In this document: piece by piece, positions 16,628 to 26,068 of the stretch | How positions within the stretch are numbered: position 1 is the first letter of the stretch | Layout of the letters: every line of letters begins with the position of its first letter | DNA from: Candidatus Zixiibacteriota bacterium | Lineage (GTDB): Bacteria > Zixibacteria > MSB-5A5 > GN15 > JAAZOE01 | NCBI GenBank assembly: GCA_036480375.1 | Contig: JAZGGI010000023.1 | Span: forward strand, 1-64,000 | DNA length: 64,000 nt | Direction of reading: 5' to 3' | Notes under the pieces: generated by a model | What the model was told of the DNA's origin: nothing | Databases searched by the model: none | The model's input: only the letters and a program-made list of their open reading frames with translations | Translations under genes and position numbers: made by a program

Positions 16628-19390
16628 TTATCCTGGCCCCAATAGGTAAAATGAAGCCCAATGTCGAGTGTCGTCGGTTAATGACTTCATTTCAAATATT
16701 GCGCCCCTTAAGGCTTCTCCGCAATTCATTCCAGAGGTCAGATGACGGTATAAGAAATCCATAAACACGCCGGTTATATCATCCGAGATAGGCCAATAGC
16801 TCGCCATGACCGCCTTTGCCCCAGAAAATAAAAACGATTGCGCCAGAGATGTAGTATTCCCTTTATAAAATAAGCCCGGATCACCGGTTTGGCAACCGGA
16901 AAGTATGATCAACCGGGAATTAATTTGACACGAATAGATGTCAAATGTATACAGGGGGCCATCGTCTAAAAGAATTTGCGAAAATAATTCATTTTCATAT
17001 GACTGGCGAGCGTGAGCCGCTATATGGACAAGACCGTTTGTTTCGCGCATACTGTTACGCAATTGATCGCTATTGGCATTTTGTCCGGCATAAATCCTTG
17101 CCTTTGGGAAATGTTTCCGAATAATGTTTTTTTCTGATTCTATGCCCGGAAGGTTATCGCCGGTGACCGCGAAAACATCAATATTTTTCGGGAATACTTT
17201 ATTCTTCCCGCCTTTCGATAGAAATGAAGCCGAGGGCAAGATGCGAGTTGAGTACTTTTCCGCTATTAAGCTACCGTCATCACAACTCAAAGCATAGAAT
17301 GGAATACGATTAACGAATCCATCTGGGATAATAAATAGCTTTTTGGCGTTGGGCATTTTGGATTCTATTTTATTCCAGATAATTTCAGATATTTCGGACA
17401 GGATATTTTTCGTGATCTGATTATCTAAAGCGTCATAAATCGATTTGACAACTATAAAATAAAAATTGCGAGTGAGTTTCCTGACGCCGTTCATTTCCGA
17501 AGCAAGAGATATAAAATCCGATGAATAATTACTTATGACAAAAGCTCCCGGGTGCTGATTGCGGATGGCATATTGGATTAAAACTTCCCCATCTGAAAGC
17601 CTGTCCTGAATTGATAACAAGTCGACGGGTATGGATTTATCCGGATAGATTTTATTAGTATCCGGTAACGAGCGGTTAATTTTCCAAATTTTTCTCTCAA
17701 CGCCATGAATTTTTTTATTATTATTCAGGATTCGCTCCGAAGATTCCGTTCCAACCGGCATAAGAGCTTTTCTCAGAGAAGCTTTTAGCGATTTATACTC
17801 ATCCCATAGTTCGCTTGAGGATTTAGTCTTTTGCCTTTTAATATCAAAAGAATCGTTCTTGTCAAATAGAATTGCTTTTCCCCGGTTGAGAATATCAAAA
17901 GCCTGTTTGTACTTCTTTTCCGCCAGGTAAATAGATACCAATTTTTCATAAGTGCTTAATTTGTCTATCCAGTAAAACCGTCGCATTTCATACGGGAAAA
18001 TACTAAGTTGAGATTTTTCCGCGACTTTGATGGCTCGGCGATACAATTTTGTTGCGCGATTTATATCTTGTCGTTTAGAATAAAGGTCGCCGGCAAGCGT
18101 ATAATATATGTATTTCTGATAACCAGCCATACCAGAAGTCGATTTTAGTAAAATATTATATAATCTGATTGCCTGTCCTGCTTTGTTTTGCGAGATTAAT
18201 CCATCAAGGAGCGCGAGCCGTACATCGATATATTTGCGAATGTTTCCACTGGTCTTATAATACCGAGAAATATGTTGTAGTGATTTAATAGCCGCTTCCG
18301 GTCGATTTTCACATATGTTTAATCTGGCCTTAAGGAACCTGCATGCCATCCGCCAGTGAACATTACTATGTTCAAATAGTTTAGTTGCTTTAATCAATAA
18401 TTGATTCACTCTTTCAAAATCACCGTGCGCGAAATAAGCTTCTGCCGAAAAATAGATAGATTTAGCCTGCTCATAAGACATGTTTAGATTTTCAAAATCT
18501 TTTGCAATGTCTGAAGCATCCTCAATCACCTGCCCATATAAATTCAGGTGCAAATTAATTTCGGTGCAGTCAAGTTCTGCTAATGCGACACATCTTTTAT
18601 CTCCCAAAGAAGCAAATTTATTTGCTACCTCTGAAAATTCCTTGAGGGAGTGGCTGTATTCGCCTTTTAGATAGCTAATATACGCCAGTGAATATTCGGC
18701 TTGGCAGGCGAACAAACTCAAATTTATCGATTCATAAATCTTGGCCGAGTTTCTGTATAATGACTCAGCCTGATTGATACGATTCAAATTCACCAGGACA
18801 TTGGCTTGATTGAATTGCACAAGAGCAATGGCATATTTATTTTTTCGCCGCGTAAAAACTTTGAGAGCTTTATCATAATAACGCAGGGCCGTTTTGTTTT
18901 CATCAATGCGATGATAGAGATTTCCAATATTGGTCATAACCTGGGCATAATCATCGGTAAGATCGGAACGTTTAAAATAATAGAGCGCCCGGCGACCCAT
19001 TTGAAGCGCTTCTTCTTTTTTCCCGCGATAAATTAAGACGTCCAAAAGAGCTTTTTGGATTTTCGCACGATTGAGAAAATCTCGCAATTCAGTGAAACTG
19101 TTTTCCGCTCTGATATACCATTTGTATGCATCGTTATATTTCCCGGATAGATGATAATGACGGCCTCGTATGCGATAGAGATGAGCTTTATATTTATCAG
19201 GCAATAAATTGTCCATAGAATTGAGTTTATTGATAAACTGTTCGGATTTATTCAAATCCGTACGAATAAGATTATCAGCCTCCGCGCCTAATTTTCCAAA
19301 AAATATTTCGACCGAACCCTGATAATGTTTATTCAAATATCCGGTAAAGGATTTTGAGGCTTTAGTATATTTTAACGATGGCATTTTCAT
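16628..19390 (-). CDS. TPR-CHAT caspase-like protease
   Basis: This 920-residue protein has no signal peptide. Roughly residues 1-480 are TPR-like helical repeats (for example YAQVMTNIGNLYHRIDENKTALRYY and KYAIALVQFNQANVLVNLN...A). After a linker, a CHAT domain fills the last ~300 residues, with the caspase-type dyad His793 (VHIAAHA) and Cys833 (LSGCQTG). CHAT proteases are relatives of separase and caspases and are often held inactive by their TPRs until a partner binds. The gene starts inside the stop of the preceding gene (ATGA overlap), which implies translational coupling. It shares an operon with a sigma factor and a subtilisin. Confidence 0.9.
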   Translation of the reverse strand: MKMPSLKYTKASKSFTGYLNKHYQGSVEIFFGKLGAEADNLIRTDLNKSEQFINKLNSMDNLLPDKYKAHLYRIRGRHYHLSGKYNDAYKWYIRAENSFTELRDFLNRAKIQKALLDVLIYRGKKEEALQMGRRALYYFKRSDLTDDYAQVMTNIGNLYHRIDENKTALRYYDKALKVFTRRKNKYAIALVQFNQANVLVNLNRINQAESLYRNSAKIYESINLSLFACQAEYSLAYISYLKGEYSHSLKEFSEVANKFASLGDKRCVALAELDCTEINLHLNLYGQVIEDASDIAKDFENLNMSYEQAKSIYFSAEAYFAHGDFERVNQLLIKATKLFEHSNVHWRMACRFLKARLNICENRPEAAIKSLQHISRYYKTSGNIRKYIDVRLALLDGLISQNKAGQAIRLYNILLKSTSGMAGYQKYIYYTLAGDLYSKRQDINRATKLYRRAIKVAEKSQLSIFPYEMRRFYWIDKLSTYEKLVSIYLAEKKYKQAFDILNRGKAILFDKNDSFDIKRQKTKSSSELWDEYKSLKASLRKALMPVGTESSERILNNNKKIHGVERKIWKINRSLPDTNKIYPDKSIPVDLLSIQDRLSDGEVLIQYAIRNQHPGAFVISNYSSDFISLASEMNGVRKLTRNFYFIVVKSIYDALDNQITKNILSEISEIIWNKIESKMPNAKKLFIIPDGFVNRIPFYALSCDDGSLIAEKYSTRILPSASFLSKGGKNKVFPKNIDVFAVTGDNLPGIESEKNIIRKHFPKARIYAGQNANSDQLRNSMRETNGLVHIAAHARQSYENELFSQILLDDGPLYTFDIYSCQINSRLIILSGCQTGDPGLFYKGNTTSLAQSFLFSGAKAVMASYWPISDDITGVFMDFLYRHLTSGMNCGEALRGAIFEMKSLTDDTRHWASFYLLGPG

Positions 19391-19974
19391 CTTAGTTCAA
19401 GTGTATCCACCATTGTTTTGGTTTTATCCCACGTTAAGTATAAACTGTATTGACCGGGGTTTACAACCGCGAATGAAAAGAAACCGTTGGCGTCGATCCG
19501 AGAGTTATAGATTTTTCTTCCGCGCAATTGAGCCCTGATTGATATTATTGATTCCCGGTCGATCTTTCCGGTCAACTCGAATTTTCCTGGGAATACCGGT
19601 AAAATGGCCAGCTCAATAAGTCCGGAATCAAATACATATCTCATCCGTCGTTCAGAGATCATTGACCGCCTGAGTCCTTCCGGAAGGGGGACGTAACGGC
19701 TGTCGAAAAATAATCGCGCCCGCGCAATTTTGGACTTTTTATTCCGTTTGCGATAATTATCAAAGATGGCATTAGCCATATCTATCGCCGGTTGTCGATT
19801 GCTGTTAAAATTAAGACTTTGGAACATATTAAATAGTTTTTTCAACACAGTCGCCTTTGATCGACTTTCGGGATCATTTTCAATAAACTTTGACCAGTAT
19901 TTCATAATATCTTTATTCCCTTTGACGTATTGCGCCAATATTTTGAGATCAGGTTTTTTTACCTTATTCTTCAT
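19387..19974 (-). CDS. Small protein with C-terminal Ig/carboxypeptidase-regulatory-like beta domain
   Basis: This is a protein of about 195 residues with no signal peptide. I prefer the ATG at 19974 to the in-frame TTG at 19980. The N-terminal ~95 residues are helical and basic. The C-terminal half has beta-rich strands ending GKFELTGKIDRESIISIRAQ and INANGFFSF-like DANGFFSFAVVNPGQYSLYL, a pattern like carboxypeptidase-regulatory or transthyretin-like folds. It overlaps the sigma gene by 11 bases and the CHAT gene by 4. The position suggests an anti-sigma, adaptor or substrate linking the two, but this is inference. Confidence 0.6.
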   Translation of the reverse strand: MKNKVKKPDLKILAQYVKGNKDIMKYWSKFIENDPESRSKATVLKKLFNMFQSLNFNSNRQPAIDMANAIFDNYRKRNKKSKIARARLFFDSRYVPLPEGLRRSMISERRMRYVFDSGLIELAILPVFPGKFELTGKIDRESIISIRAQLRGRKIYNSRIDANGFFSFAVVNPGQYSLYLTWDKTKTMVDTLELR

Positions 19975-20539
19975 AGCCAAATTCTTTCATTTTGAGACGA
20001 AGTTTTCCCAGGCATCGGCCCCGGGTAGGACCGATTGATGAGACGGGCATACCGAGCTTTTTGGCGATATTCTTATATGAGGCGTTATCCGTATCAAAAA
20101 ACAATAAATTAAGTAGTGTGCGACATTTTTTTGAAAGCGCGGAGAAGGCCCGGACTAAAATCGTTAAATCATCTTTTTGAATCAATTTTGGCAAATTCGA
20201 ATCGCAGGGGTTAAAAAAATATCGATTCAGGCCAATCTGTTTTATCTTCTCTCTCAACTTTCGGTCACGAGCTTTCAAGGCTCCTGCTTCCCGAGAACTG
20301 GCTGTTAATACGTATCCGTAAATTTGACGTTCATCCCTGATAGCCCCGAGATTCTCAAGTAACATCAGTGATATTTTCCCAAAGACATCAAAGCTTTCTT
20401 CTCGAGATAAACCAAATTTATGACACGCCGAAAATATAATCGGCGTGAGCCTGTCAATCAGCTCGGACCAGTCGTTTTTATTGCCACGCCGGCAGCCGTC
20501 GACTAATTTCTCAATACTTTTATTTTGAACTCCAGCCAT
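19964..20539 (-). CDS. ECF-like sigma-70 family factor heading the CHAT operon
   Basis: This 191-residue protein has a sigma region 2-like segment (about 15-85: LVDGCRRGNKNDWSELIDRL...VFGKISLMLLENL). Its region 4 helix-turn-helix lies at about 130-185 (LSKKCRTLLNLLFFDTDNASYKNIAKKLGMPVSSIGPTRGRCLGKLRLKM). The sequence is divergent in region 2, so promoter recognition may be unusual. It is the first gene of the operon sigma, beta-domain protein, CHAT and subtilisin, and is likely autoregulated. GGGGGAA lies just before the ATG. A palindrome-bearing promoter lies ~85-110 bases upstream. Confidence 0.8.
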   Translation of the reverse strand: MAGVQNKSIEKLVDGCRRGNKNDWSELIDRLTPIIFSACHKFGLSREESFDVFGKISLMLLENLGAIRDERQIYGYVLTASSREAGALKARDRKLREKIKQIGLNRYFFNPCDSNLPKLIQKDDLTILVRAFSALSKKCRTLLNLLFFDTDNASYKNIAKKLGMPVSSIGPTRGRCLGKLRLKMKEFGYEE

Positions 20540-20622
20540 TTCCCCCGGTGATGCATCTTTAATAAATGTTGAAGTTATCGCTTAACTATAATATAGAGAA
20601 TTATAACGAGATTTTGATACAA

Positions 20623-20652
20623 AAAATATTATCCGCACGGATAATTTGTCAA
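20623..20652 (-). promoter_or_regulatory. Promoter with palindromic operator for the sigma/CHAT operon
   Basis: On the minus strand TTGACA (20652-20647) is followed by a perfect 8-2-8 inverted repeat, ATTATCCG-NN-CGGATAAT (20628-20645). A TATTTT -10 candidate lies at 20628-20623 (18-base spacing; an ATATTT reading one base upstream gives 17). The palindrome almost exactly fills the spacer, as in the helicase promoter, but the half-site sequence differs. A dedicated dimeric repressor is likely, though its identity is unknown. Confidence 0.55.
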
Positions 20653-20678
20653 TTCAGGGAAAATCCTTTGATTTTTAG

Positions 20679-20777
20679 AAAAAAGATGTATCTTTTTTAT
20701 GGAAATGCTCTCTTCAGGGTAGAGACTCACAGGTAGTCTAAAACCTATTAAAAAGAGAATGAGAGCAGGAGGGAAAT
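20679..20777 (+). promoter_or_regulatory. Structured leader upstream of the 1678-residue secreted protein
   Basis: A 20-base palindrome with 9-bp arms (AAAAAAGAT/ATCTTTTTT, 20679-20698) is followed by a leader. Its outer stem GCTCTC/GAGAGC (20707-20712 with 20761-20766) encloses an AGACT/AGTCT hairpin (20723-20739). An alternative CTCT/AGAG pairing overlaps it. The 3' arm of the outer stem abuts the AGGAGGG ribosome site (20767-20773), so folding could affect translation. It matches no riboswitch class I can name. Confidence 0.4.
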
Positions 20778-23700
20778 ATGAACAGGGGCACGCGCGTCAT
20801 CACTTTTATATTAATCGTGTTTGGATATAGCCTATCAATGGGGGGCGGTACATCATTTGTTAATATTGCGACTGACCCAAGTTCAGGTTTATACTACTCA
20901 GATTTTTCCATGGGAACGGCGGTTTTTGATTTTAATAATGATGGGCTGGACGATATTGTCGTTACCAATTATGCCGTTAACAAGGACCGCCTGTATATGT
21001 CGAACGGCGATGGTACGTTTACCGATATGTCCGAAATGGCCGGCGTAGCTACCCCGGTAAAAACTCTGGGCATAGCGACGGCGGATATTGATGCCAACGG
21101 ATTTATGGATTTTATGGTTTTTACAGAAGTTACATACTCTTCAGGTAGTTCAAATCCGGGGTATTTATATTTGAACAACGGCGATCAGACTTTTTCCGAT
21201 GCGGGTATATCGGAGCTTGTCTCATCTCATGGTTATGTCGGATATGCGGCGGCTTTTGCCGATATTAATCGCGACGGCAATCTTGATGTTTATTATGGCG
21301 GTCGAATGTTTCTTAATGATGGGAATCTGAATTTTAATGATGTTACCGAAAGCAGCGGTATCGGTTCGATCGGTTCTATTTCGCACGTCGCTTTTGGTGA
21401 TATTGATAATGATTTTGATCCTGATTTAGTGGTCTGCAGACAATATAACGGAAACACATCGCTTTTTCTGAATGATGGCACCGGTAATTTTTCATCGGGA
21501 GACTATTTAATTCCCGGATCTCCTTATGGGCTGTGTGCTACATTTGGAGATGTTGAAAATGACGGCGATTTGGATTTATTTCTATCTTATAGCAATAAGA
21601 TGTATTTAAACGACGGTTCCGGTCAATTCTCTATTAACTCGAATTGCGATGCTGTTCCCGCATATACTCGCGGAGCTATCCTTGCTGATTTTGATAATGA
21701 CGGTGATCCAGATTTATTTTTGCCCCAAGAAGGCATGCATCCTACTTATCATGAAAATATGGGTGGGGGAATTTTTATTGATAAAACTGATGAAGTTGGG
21801 ATCTTACCCGGAGAAGATAAGGCTGGTGGTATTGCCATTGGAGATTTTGAGGGCGATGGCGATTTGGATATATATATCGCCAAGACCGATAATCTTATAA
21901 ATCCATGTTTTATCAACCAACTGGATAATAACAACTCTATAGTTATTACTCCTCGGGGTACGATATCGAATTTCTCTGGTATCGGCGCCAAAGCATATAT
22001 TTATGAGAATGGATATGTCGGCGAAGTAACTCATCAGGTAGGAATGGCGGAATTGACATCAACCTCCGGTTTTTGTGCCGGTACCACGGGGAGAATTCAT
22101 TTGGGTACCGGAGGGCCGGGACTTTTTGATGTCCGAGTTGTGTTTCCGAGCGGCGCTGTGGTAGATGAAGCCGGGGTTGCTTCCGGAAGTCGCCTGATAA
22201 TTTACGAATCGGGAGATATCCCAAACTTTTTATATGTTTCTCCCAGTTCCAAGGTACTTGAATTGTCACAGGGCAGCGATCCCGAAATCGTTGAGTTTTC
22301 CATAACCGATTCCAAAGGCGAATCGATTGAATGGACGGCAAGCAGTCAAACTTCATTTATTGAGATATTGACGCCATCGGGAACAACACCGGCGACATTA
22401 CAAGTCCGGGCAAATCCATCCGGTTTGGGGCTCGGTAACCATACCGGTCAGATCGTTATAACCTCACCGGATGCCGTTAATACACCCAATCTCAATATAA
22501 CGATTGTAATTCATAATCGCTTCTTGCAGAATATAGCGGTTGAATCAGGCATGGCGCACAGCGATTTCAGTTTCGGAGCCGCGTTTTTCGATTATGATCT
22601 CGATGGTGACGATGATATTTTCGTTAATAATATAAACGGGCAATGCCGTCTTTATCAATCAAATGGGACAATATTTGAAAATGTTGCAGTATCGTCCGGG
22701 GTAGAGGCTGGTTTCCACAATCTGGGAGTCTTTGGAGGGGATCTAAACGCTGATGATTGGCCCGATATTTTATCATTTACGGAAGATAAAGAGGTTGGGT
22801 TTACTTATCTAAACACGGGATACGGCAATTTTGTTGACGCTCAGATACAGGAATTTTCGACGGCCGATGGTTTTAATGGTTATGCCGCGTCCGCGGCGGA
22901 TATAGATAATGACGGTGATCTGGATGTCTTTTATGGGGCCAAGCTATTTCGTAATGACGGAAATTTCGCGTTTGCCGACATTACCGAAGAAGCGGGGCTT
23001 TTGAATATACCGTTCACCTGTCGGGCGGCGTTCGGCGATGTCGATAATGACGGTGATATGGATATTTTTATGAATCGGCAAAATCGCGCGCCCTCACTTC
23101 TCTTTATAAATGACGGTACCGGTCATTTCTTAGAATCTTCTTATTATAAATCCAGTTTAGGTTACTTCCCGACCGCGGTGGGGGTATCGTTTGGAGACGT
23201 CGATAATGATGGAGATCTGGACATGTACACATGCGCCGGGTATTCCGATCCGAATAAATTATTCATTAATGACGGCAACGGGTATTTTACAGATAATACC
23301 GGTCCTTCGGGTACATCATGCACAAATTATAGCCGCGGGTCCGAATTTGTTGACATAGATCTGGATGGCGACCTGGATTTGATTGTCGCAAATGAAAACA
23401 GGTCAGCGCAGTTATTTGCCAACGACGGCAGTGGCATTTTTACAGATATAACCGATGCATGTGGAATTGATGATGGGCTTGCCAAGGCGGGAGCCGCTGT
23501 CGTTGGGGATTATGATAACGATGGCGACATGGATATATTCATTACCCGCACTGATTATATCATAAATTCATTTTTTGAAAACAACATCAATTTGGGACAA
23601 TATATCACTATTCAACCGGTGGGAATCGTCTCCAATCGAGCCGCGGTGGGAACCAAAGCCTACTTATATCCCGCCGGCCAATTGGGAAATCAGGATGCCC

Positions 23701-25814
23701 TGTATGCTTTTCGGGAATACAATATTTCCAATGGCTTTAATGGGTCGGGATCCAATCGAATTCATTTTGGCACGGGTACTGGAGACTTTTTTGATTTGAG
23801 ACTTATTTTCCCCTCAGGCGCCGTCTATGAACAAACCGGGATAACTCCGGGAATGCAATTAACCGTATATGAATCGGGTGAAATTCAGGATTATCTGGTT
23901 TTAATTCCCGGCAATTTCAATTTTAATTTTAAGGAAGGCGATGATGGGGCTTCAGCCGATTTGACGATTCGCAATTCCGCCGGTAACGCCATTCCATGGA
24001 CAGCGGTCGTGGATGACTCCTGGTGTCAGCTTAGTGAGTATTCAGGTGTAACCGATGACGAAATAACGATTACCGTAAATCCGTTTGAATTATCCGCAGG
24101 GTATTATGAAGCCAATATAACTATAACTGCTAATGATGCCATCAATTCTCCCCGAACAATATCTGTACGCATGATTATCGAAAGCGATCAACCGGTACTG
24201 GCATTATCCTCCGATAATTTATATTTCACGGCCGAATACATGGGATTTAATCCCTGGCCGCAATCGTTTACCATCCTGAATACAGGTCAGGGTACTCTTG
24301 ATTGGACGCTGACGACTTCAGGCGAAGAATGGCTGGAGGTGTATCCATTATCAGGTTCTGCTCCGACCAATGTACAAGTAACCTGCGCGATCAACGGATT
24401 GGAGCCGGGACTATATACTTCGACAATCACGGTAACATCACCGGAAGCAATTGGTAGCCCTGCTCAACTTACCGTTAATTTAGAGGTAATTCCGGGAGAT
24501 ACACCTGAGAAAGATACCGTTCGAATTGAATCTGTAACGGTTGAGCCGGGTCAACAAGTAGAAGTACCGGTTTACCTCAACAATGTTACCGAAGCAGCGG
24601 CTTTTAGCATACCTCTGAAATTTGACAATACCGTTTTAATGTGCGATTCGGTCTCTTATGCCGATACGCGCGTTGACTATATAAACGTAGTAACCTCAAA
24701 TATTGATTCGGCTAACGGCCAGGTTCTACTGGGGATGGTCGTATTTATGGAAGATAATTTGGCCCCCGGAGAGGGCATGGTTGCGAGAATGTTTATGACT
24801 ATTTATCCGGATGCGGAGGAGCAAGTATCGGTAATCGACACCTTGTTTTTCCCGCCGGGGGGAGAGTTTTCGCTTTTCGATCCGACTTCGGCGCAAATTG
24901 TTCCGGAATTCATAAAGAGTAATATATTCATTTCTCTTAATCCTGAAGGGGATGCCGACGGCAGTGGAACGATAAATGTCGGAGACGCGGTTTATCTCGT
25001 TAATTATTGCTTCAAGGGACAGCGTCCGCCGATTCCTATTCAAGCCGGCGATGCGAATACTGACGAGAATGTCAACGTCGGTGACGTGGTTTACCTGATT
25101 AATTATATCTTCCGCCACGGACCACCGCCGAACGCCAAACCCAAAACATCAACGTCTCCGGTTTATTATTATACGGAGGAAATTCCAGGCAAAAATGGAA
25201 CGGAATTCAGACTATATCTCAATAGTGATGTAGCCCTGGGCGGAGTCCAATGCGAATTCTACGATAGGGGCGAATATTTGACCATCTCCGACGTTCAAAT
25301 CGGTGAACTTGTAGAAGGTCTGGATCTATACGGCGGAAAGTCGGGCAAATCTTATCGATTTGGCATTGTCGATTTGGAGGGCGCCGGAGAAGTTCGGGCC
25401 GGAGAGGGAGCGTTATTATCGCTTACATATGATCGGGCGCTTAGCTTCGAGATGAATTCATTTATGGTATTTGATAAATTCGGCAATGAATTACCGGTTT
25501 ATAACGGTCACGGAAATAAACCGGATGTCCTGCCTTCGCATTATAGCCTGGAACAAAATTATCCCAATCCTTTCAACCCATCGACTACGATTAAATACGC
25601 AATTGCCAATGAAGGGCATGTTAAGTTATCGATATATAACGTCCTTGGTCAAAAAGTTGTCGATTTGGTTAACACCAATCAGAAGCCGGGAGCTTATACA
25701 GTAATATGGGATGGCAATAATAATGCCGGATCGGCGGTCGCATCCGGAGTGTATTTCTATCGACTTAAAACTGAAGTATATACGGATTCGAAAAAGATGA
25801 TTCTTTTGAAATAA
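20778..25814 (+). CDS. Very large secreted protein: VCBS/ASPIC repeats, BACON-like, cohesin-like, dockerin, sorting domain
   Basis: This is a 1678-residue exported protein. A signal peptide precedes two tandem blocks of FG-GAP/VCBS calcium-binding repeats (D.DNDGDLDLF, DIDNDGDLDVFYG and the like). Each block ends in an ASPIC/UnbV-like domain (IGAKAYIYENG...FGTG...FDLRLIFPSGAV). Between and after them are BACON-like Ig modules, then a cohesin-like domain (about 1240-1390), a type I dockerin (about 1395-1450) and a C-terminal type IX-like sorting domain (SLEQNYPNPFNPSTTIKYAI ... WDG ... SGVYFYRLK ... KMILLK). It is probably anchored at or released from the outer surface. The role is unknown, with adhesion or substrate binding most likely. 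Strong AGGAGGG ribosome site. Confidence 0.85.
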   Translation: MNRGTRVITFILIVFGYSLSMGGGTSFVNIATDPSSGLYYSDFSMGTAVFDFNNDGLDDIVVTNYAVNKDRLYMSNGDGTFTDMSEMAGVATPVKTLGIATADIDANGFMDFMVFTEVTYSSGSSNPGYLYLNNGDQTFSDAGISELVSSHGYVGYAAAFADINRDGNLDVYYGGRMFLNDGNLNFNDVTESSGIGSIGSISHVAFGDIDNDFDPDLVVCRQYNGNTSLFLNDGTGNFSSGDYLIPGSPYGLCATFGDVENDGDLDLFLSYSNKMYLNDGSGQFSINSNCDAVPAYTRGAILADFDNDGDPDLFLPQEGMHPTYHENMGGGIFIDKTDEVGILPGEDKAGGIAIGDFEGDGDLDIYIAKTDNLINPCFINQLDNNNSIVITPRGTISNFSGIGAKAYIYENGYVGEVTHQVGMAELTSTSGFCAGTTGRIHLGTGGPGLFDVRVVFPSGAVVDEAGVASGSRLIIYESGDIPNFLYVSPSSKVLELSQGSDPEIVEFSITDSKGESIEWTASSQTSFIEILTPSGTTPATLQVRANPSGLGLGNHTGQIVITSPDAVNTPNLNITIVIHNRFLQNIAVESGMAHSDFSFGAAFFDYDLDGDDDIFVNNINGQCRLYQSNGTIFENVAVSSGVEAGFHNLGVFGGDLNADDWPDILSFTEDKEVGFTYLNTGYGNFVDAQIQEFSTADGFNGYAASAADIDNDGDLDVFYGAKLFRNDGNFAFADITEEAGLLNIPFTCRAAFGDVDNDGDMDIFMNRQNRAPSLLFINDGTGHFLESSYYKSSLGYFPTAVGVSFGDVDNDGDLDMYTCAGYSDPNKLFINDGNGYFTDNTGPSGTSCTNYSRGSEFVDIDLDGDLDLIVANENRSAQLFANDGSGIFTDITDACGIDDGLAKAGAAVVGDYDNDGDMDIFITRTDYIINSFFENNINLGQYITIQPVGIVSNRAAVGTKAYLYPAGQLGNQDALYAFREYNISNGFNGSGSNRIHFGTGTGDFFDLRLIFPSGAVYEQTGITPGMQLTVYESGEIQDYLVLIPGNFNFNFKEGDDGASADLTIRNSAGNAIPWTAVVDDSWCQLSEYSGVTDDEITITVNPFELSAGYYEANITITANDAINSPRTISVRMIIESDQPVLALSSDNLYFTAEYMGFNPWPQSFTILNTGQGTLDWTLTTSGEEWLEVYPLSGSAPTNVQVTCAINGLEPGLYTSTITVTSPEAIGSPAQLTVNLEVIPGDTPEKDTVRIESVTVEPGQQVEVPVYLNNVTEAAAFSIPLKFDNTVLMCDSVSYADTRVDYINVVTSNIDSANGQVLLGMVVFMEDNLAPGEGMVARMFMTIYPDAEEQVSVIDTLFFPPGGEFSLFDPTSAQIVPEFIKSNIFISLNPEGDADGSGTINVGDAVYLVNYCFKGQRPPIPIQAGDANTDENVNVGDVVYLINYIFRHGPPPNAKPKTSTSPVYYYTEEIPGKNGTEFRLYLNSDVALGGVQCEFYDRGEYLTISDVQIGELVEGLDLYGGKSGKSYRFGIVDLEGAGEVRAGEGALLSLTYDRALSFEMNSFMVFDKFGNELPVYNGHGNKPDVLPSHYSLEQNYPNPFNPSTTIKYAIANEGHVKLSIYNVLGQKVVDLVNTNQKPGAYTVIWDGNNNAGSAVASGVYFYRLKTEVYTDSKKMILLK

Positions 25815-25861
25815 ATTGGTTTTTTGGAGGTGAGTGACGCTGTGAGAACCGGCCTTATTTA

Positions 25862-25908
25862 GGCCGCCTCAGACTGATGACAGAGGGCAGTTTTTTGAAC
25901 TGCCTTTT
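25862..25908. repeat. 47-bp repeat containing a terminator hairpin (inverted copy at 41636)
   Basis: This 47-base block is identical to the reverse complement of 41636-41682. It contains GGCAGTT-N5-AACTGCC (25886-25904) followed by TTTT, so it can act as the terminator of the large secreted protein gene. A partly related CAGTCTGAG.CGGCCAT.ATGG.CG string lies at about 26038-26064, and a fuller form lies at 41668-41694 beside the IS1182 remnant. Confidence 0.7.
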
Positions 25909-26068
25909 GTATTTGTGACGATTCCTGCCATTGAAACATTACGCTCCTTGATTTATCTGATTAAGTATTGGCTCTTTCTAATAATGAAAGGGAAAAAACA
26001 TATAGCAATTAGAAAAGGAGTTGACTGACTGTGTTAACAGTCTGAGACGGCCATGATGGTCGCCTTTT

